Assembly (NCBI GenBank): GCA_944390805.1
Contig: CALXQW010000003.1
Span: 27,797 to 91,796 of the forward strand
Origin: an uncultured Opitutales bacterium
GTDB lineage: Bacteria > Verrucomicrobiota > Verrucomicrobiia > Opitutales > Intestinicryptomonadaceae
Length of the DNA stretch: 64,000 bases
Reading direction: 5' to 3'
In this document: positions 62,197 through 64,000 of the stretch, one piece after another
Numbering within the stretch: position 1 is the first letter of the stretch
Layout: each line of letters starts with the position of its first letter
Made by a program: the position numbers and the translations under genes
Notes under the pieces: model-generated
What the model saw: only the letters and a program-made list of their open reading frames with translations
What the model was told of the DNA's origin: nothing
Database searches by the model: none

Positions 62197-63348
62197 CTAT
62201 TTTATAGATAGCAGCTTCTCTACATCTTTAGGGGCTATATCGTTATGCTCACCAAGAGTCTTTACGCTTCTTGCCAGATTTGCCGCAATGCGCTTTGGGG
62301 CCTCTTTTACAGATATCCCGTAGTCGGCAAACTCAAACTTAACCCCAAGCTTTTTCAGCCAGGCTTTAAATGCCTCTATGGTTTTATCGACAGCAATTTT
62401 TGAACTCTTTTCTTCTATTCCAAAAACCGCCCTGCCAAGGCTTATTATCTTTGCCTTCTTTTGCGCGCGCTTAAAGACCATCATTTTTGGCATTACTATT
62501 GCCAGAGTTTGGGCATGGTCCAACCCGTATAGAGCGGTAATCTCATGCCCGATTCCGTGAGTGGACCAGTCTTGTGGCACTCCGGAGGCTATCATGTGGT
62601 TTAGCGCAAATGTTGCGCAAAGCATAACATTTGCTCGAACATCGTAATTTGTAGGGTTCTTAAGAGCCTTTGGTCCCTCCTGGAAGAGCGTAAGCATTAT
62701 GCTCTCAGCAAACCTGTCCTGAAGCGGCGCAGCTGCCGGATATGTGAGATATTGCTCAAGAACATGTACAAATGCGTCTACAACGCCGTTTGAAATCTGC
62801 TTTTTGGGAAGCGAATATGTGAATGTAGGATCCAACACCGAGAACACCGGAAATACCTTTGGGCTGGCAAAAGCAAGTTTCAACGATAGCTCCCTGCGGC
62901 TGATTACTGAGTTCATATTCATTTCTGACCCTGTAGCCGGAAGCGTAAGCACCGTCGCAAAGGGCAGGGCATCTTTAACTTCCGCTCCCTTGCTTAAAAT
63001 ATCCCAAGGCTCTCCCTTGAATTTGACAGCCGCGCTTATAAATTTTACCGCATCAATTACAGATCCTCCACCTGCGGCGAGTATGAAGTTTATCTTTTCC
63101 TTCTTTATAAGCTTTACAGCCTTCATGCAGGTTTCGTATTCCGGATTGGCCTCTATGCCGGAAAATTCCACGATCTTTCTGCCCTTTAAGGCCGACTTTA
63201 TCTGGCCGTAAACTCCGTTTTTCTTGATGGAGCCTCCTCCATATACCAGAAGCATCTTTGCTTTTTTATCTATGAGGGAGCCTATCTTAGAGCACATTCC
63301 CTTGCCGAACAGCACTTTTGTGGGGTTGTATAATATGAAGTTATTCAT
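62197..63348 (-). CDS. Iron-containing (YqhD/Bdh-like) NADPH alcohol dehydrogenase
   Basis: 383 residues of the group III alcohol-dehydrogenase family. YGGGSIKKNGVYGQI and AAGGGSVIDAVKFI bind the cofactor; the metal is held by Asp and His in VVDAFVHVLEQY, then STHGIGHEITALYGLDHAQTLAIVMP. It reduces aldehydes (butanal, glyoxals, acetol, 1,2-diol precursors) with NADPH. It could detoxify aldehydes or run fermentation. Confidence 0.94.
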   Translation of the reverse strand: MNNFILYNPTKVLFGKGMCSKIGSLIDKKAKMLLVYGGGSIKKNGVYGQIKSALKGRKIVEFSGIEANPEYETCMKAVKLIKKEKINFILAAGGGSVIDAVKFISAAVKFKGEPWDILSKGAEVKDALPFATVLTLPATGSEMNMNSVISRRELSLKLAFASPKVFPVFSVLDPTFTYSLPKKQISNGVVDAFVHVLEQYLTYPAAAPLQDRFAESIMLTLFQEGPKALKNPTNYDVRANVMLCATFALNHMIASGVPQDWSTHGIGHEITALYGLDHAQTLAIVMPKMMVFKRAQKKAKIISLGRAVFGIEEKSSKIAVDKTIEAFKAWLKKLGVKFEFADYGISVKEAPKRIAANLARSVKTLGEHNDIAPKDVEKLLSIK

Positions 63349-63484
63349 AATTGTTTCTTATCGTTCAACGGTATATTAAGTCAACAATCTTTATATGATT
63401 TTTCCCATTTTTACGTGCGATAAATTTCAATAATCAAAAAAAAGCTTTACATTGCTCTAAAAATTTATAAGGTTTCTTTGCATT

Positions 63485-64000
63485 ATGATAAAGAAAACCT
63501 CATTACTCCTTATATCTTTTTTGGCTGCGGCCTCGGTTTTTGCGTGGAGCAAAAAAGTAGAAAACACCGGCAATCTGGGCCGCACATATATAAGTGCAGG
63601 CGCGGGCGCCCAGTTTACCACAGTTAAGGCTGGTGGCGAAAAGAAGACTGCTACTGGTGTAGACGGCGGCATACTTTTCAATGTTCCTGTATTTAAGCCA
63701 AATGTAAACGTTCTGCGCGACGTTTCATGGTTTGGTATGGACGCTCAGCTCTATTTTGACGCCAATTACAGCGGCGATATCAAGCTTTCTACCTTTGATT
63801 TCAAGCAGACAGACTATTCTGCCGGTCTTACTCTTCTTCCTTATCTCAATTTTGAGACAGGTTTTGAGTATTTCAAGGCTATCAAGCCTTTCGGTATTGC
63901 TAGCGTAGGTTTCACGTTCCACACTGTTGATGGCGACGAGACTAACGAGTATTTCAAAGACCAGACCTACGTTCAGTATGCGGTAGGCGGCGGTGTTGAG
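63485..64000 (+). CDS. Outer-membrane beta-barrel protein, 3' end outside window
   Basis: 172 codons are open from ATG to the right edge. The start is MIKKTSLLLISFLAAASVFA, a Sec signal peptide. After it, strands alternate (YISAGAGAQFTTV, GVDGGILFNVPVF, SWFGMDAQLYFD, YSAGLTLLPYLNFE, AIKPFGIASVGFTFH), the pattern of a small OmpA/OmpW-type barrel. The Ile codons shift toward ATC, a sign of high expression. A TATAAG element at 63466-63471 could be its -10. Confidence 0.82.
   Translation, partial: MIKKTSLLLISFLAAASVFAWSKKVENTGNLGRTYISAGAGAQFTTVKAGGEKKTATGVDGGILFNVPVFKPNVNVLRDVSWFGMDAQLYFDANYSGDIKLSTFDFKQTDYSAGLTLLPYLNFETGFEYFKAIKPFGIASVGFTFHTVDGDETNEYFKDQTYVQYAVGGGVE

Overview
The window looks like chromosome from a Gram-negative, anaerobic or microaerophilic glycan-degrading bacterium, most likely a Verrucomicrobiota member of the Opitutae type. 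This is inferred from gene content, not from a marker-gene search. The Gram-negative signs are a phosphate-selective-type porin, a second outer-membrane barrel cut by the right edge, and a PEP-CTERM surface protein. The lineage signs are Tat-exported Gfo/Idh/MocA, ThuA and DUF1080 proteins, a long PurA variant, and an mcsA-mcsB-clpC operon. Base composition appears to be mid-40s % GC (estimated by eye), and isoleucine is mostly encoded by ATA.

Layout. 1-3.3 kb: 3' part of thrS, a small VOC-like protein, an unknown secreted protein and tRNA-Pro(UGG). 3.4-9.2 kb: a redox block with a Tat-exported sulfide:quinone oxidoreductase diverging from a porin, then a DUF362 protein coupled to a membrane polyferredoxin with an internal Tat-like motif. 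9.3-13.6 kb: a DUF4886 SGNH protein, a flavin reductase, and a CsoR repressor with a near-perfect operator followed by a P1B metal ATPase whose N-terminus is a 22-cysteine tail. 13.9-19.6 kb: secreted carbohydrate enzymes (esterase, GH106-type rhamnosidase, SGNH esterase). 19.8-25.7 kb: divergent PurA, then McsA-McsB-ClpC without CtsR. 26.0-30.3 kb: DUF167, PheA, ScpB (with an in-frame amber codon in its acidic tail) and IlvD. 30.4-41.1 kb: Gfo/Idh/MocA oxidoreductase, ThuA protein, 5'-3' exonuclease, YicC, sugar transporter plus ribokinase, DUF1080 protein and a GDPD. 41.2-49.0 kb: a degenerate 6-phosphogluconate dehydrogenase homologue, an unknown secreted protein, a beta-helix protein, GH20 and a PEP-CTERM protein. 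49.1-53.3 kb: LysR regulator diverging from a flavodoxin-fold reductase, a Cys-nucleophile hydrolase, an acetyltransferase and Thi4. 53.5-57.5 kb: a DtxR/MntR-type regulator with three matching palindromes, FeoA-FeoB-Cys-rich FeoC-like protein, and a lone ribosomal protein S18. 57.6-64 kb: Sua5, a three-gene membrane operon of unknown function, a pentapeptide-repeat protein, an AEC transporter, a YqhD-like alcohol dehydrogenase and the partial barrel protein.

How the genes work together. Secreted hydrolases and esterases release and trim rhamnose- and hexosamine-containing glycans; oxidoreductases of the Gfo/DUF1080/ThuA kind, a sugar porter and ribokinase suggest uptake and processing. Two metal-control circuits are readable from DNA: CsoR with a thiol-rich exporter, and a DtxR-family regulator with Feo iron uptake. 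No CRISPR array, insertion sequence, prophage or classical defence island was seen. The strongest candidates for new biology are the Cys-cluster tail of the ATPase, the degenerate 6PGDH paralogue, the DtxR operator set, and the unknown 58.6-60.0 kb operon.
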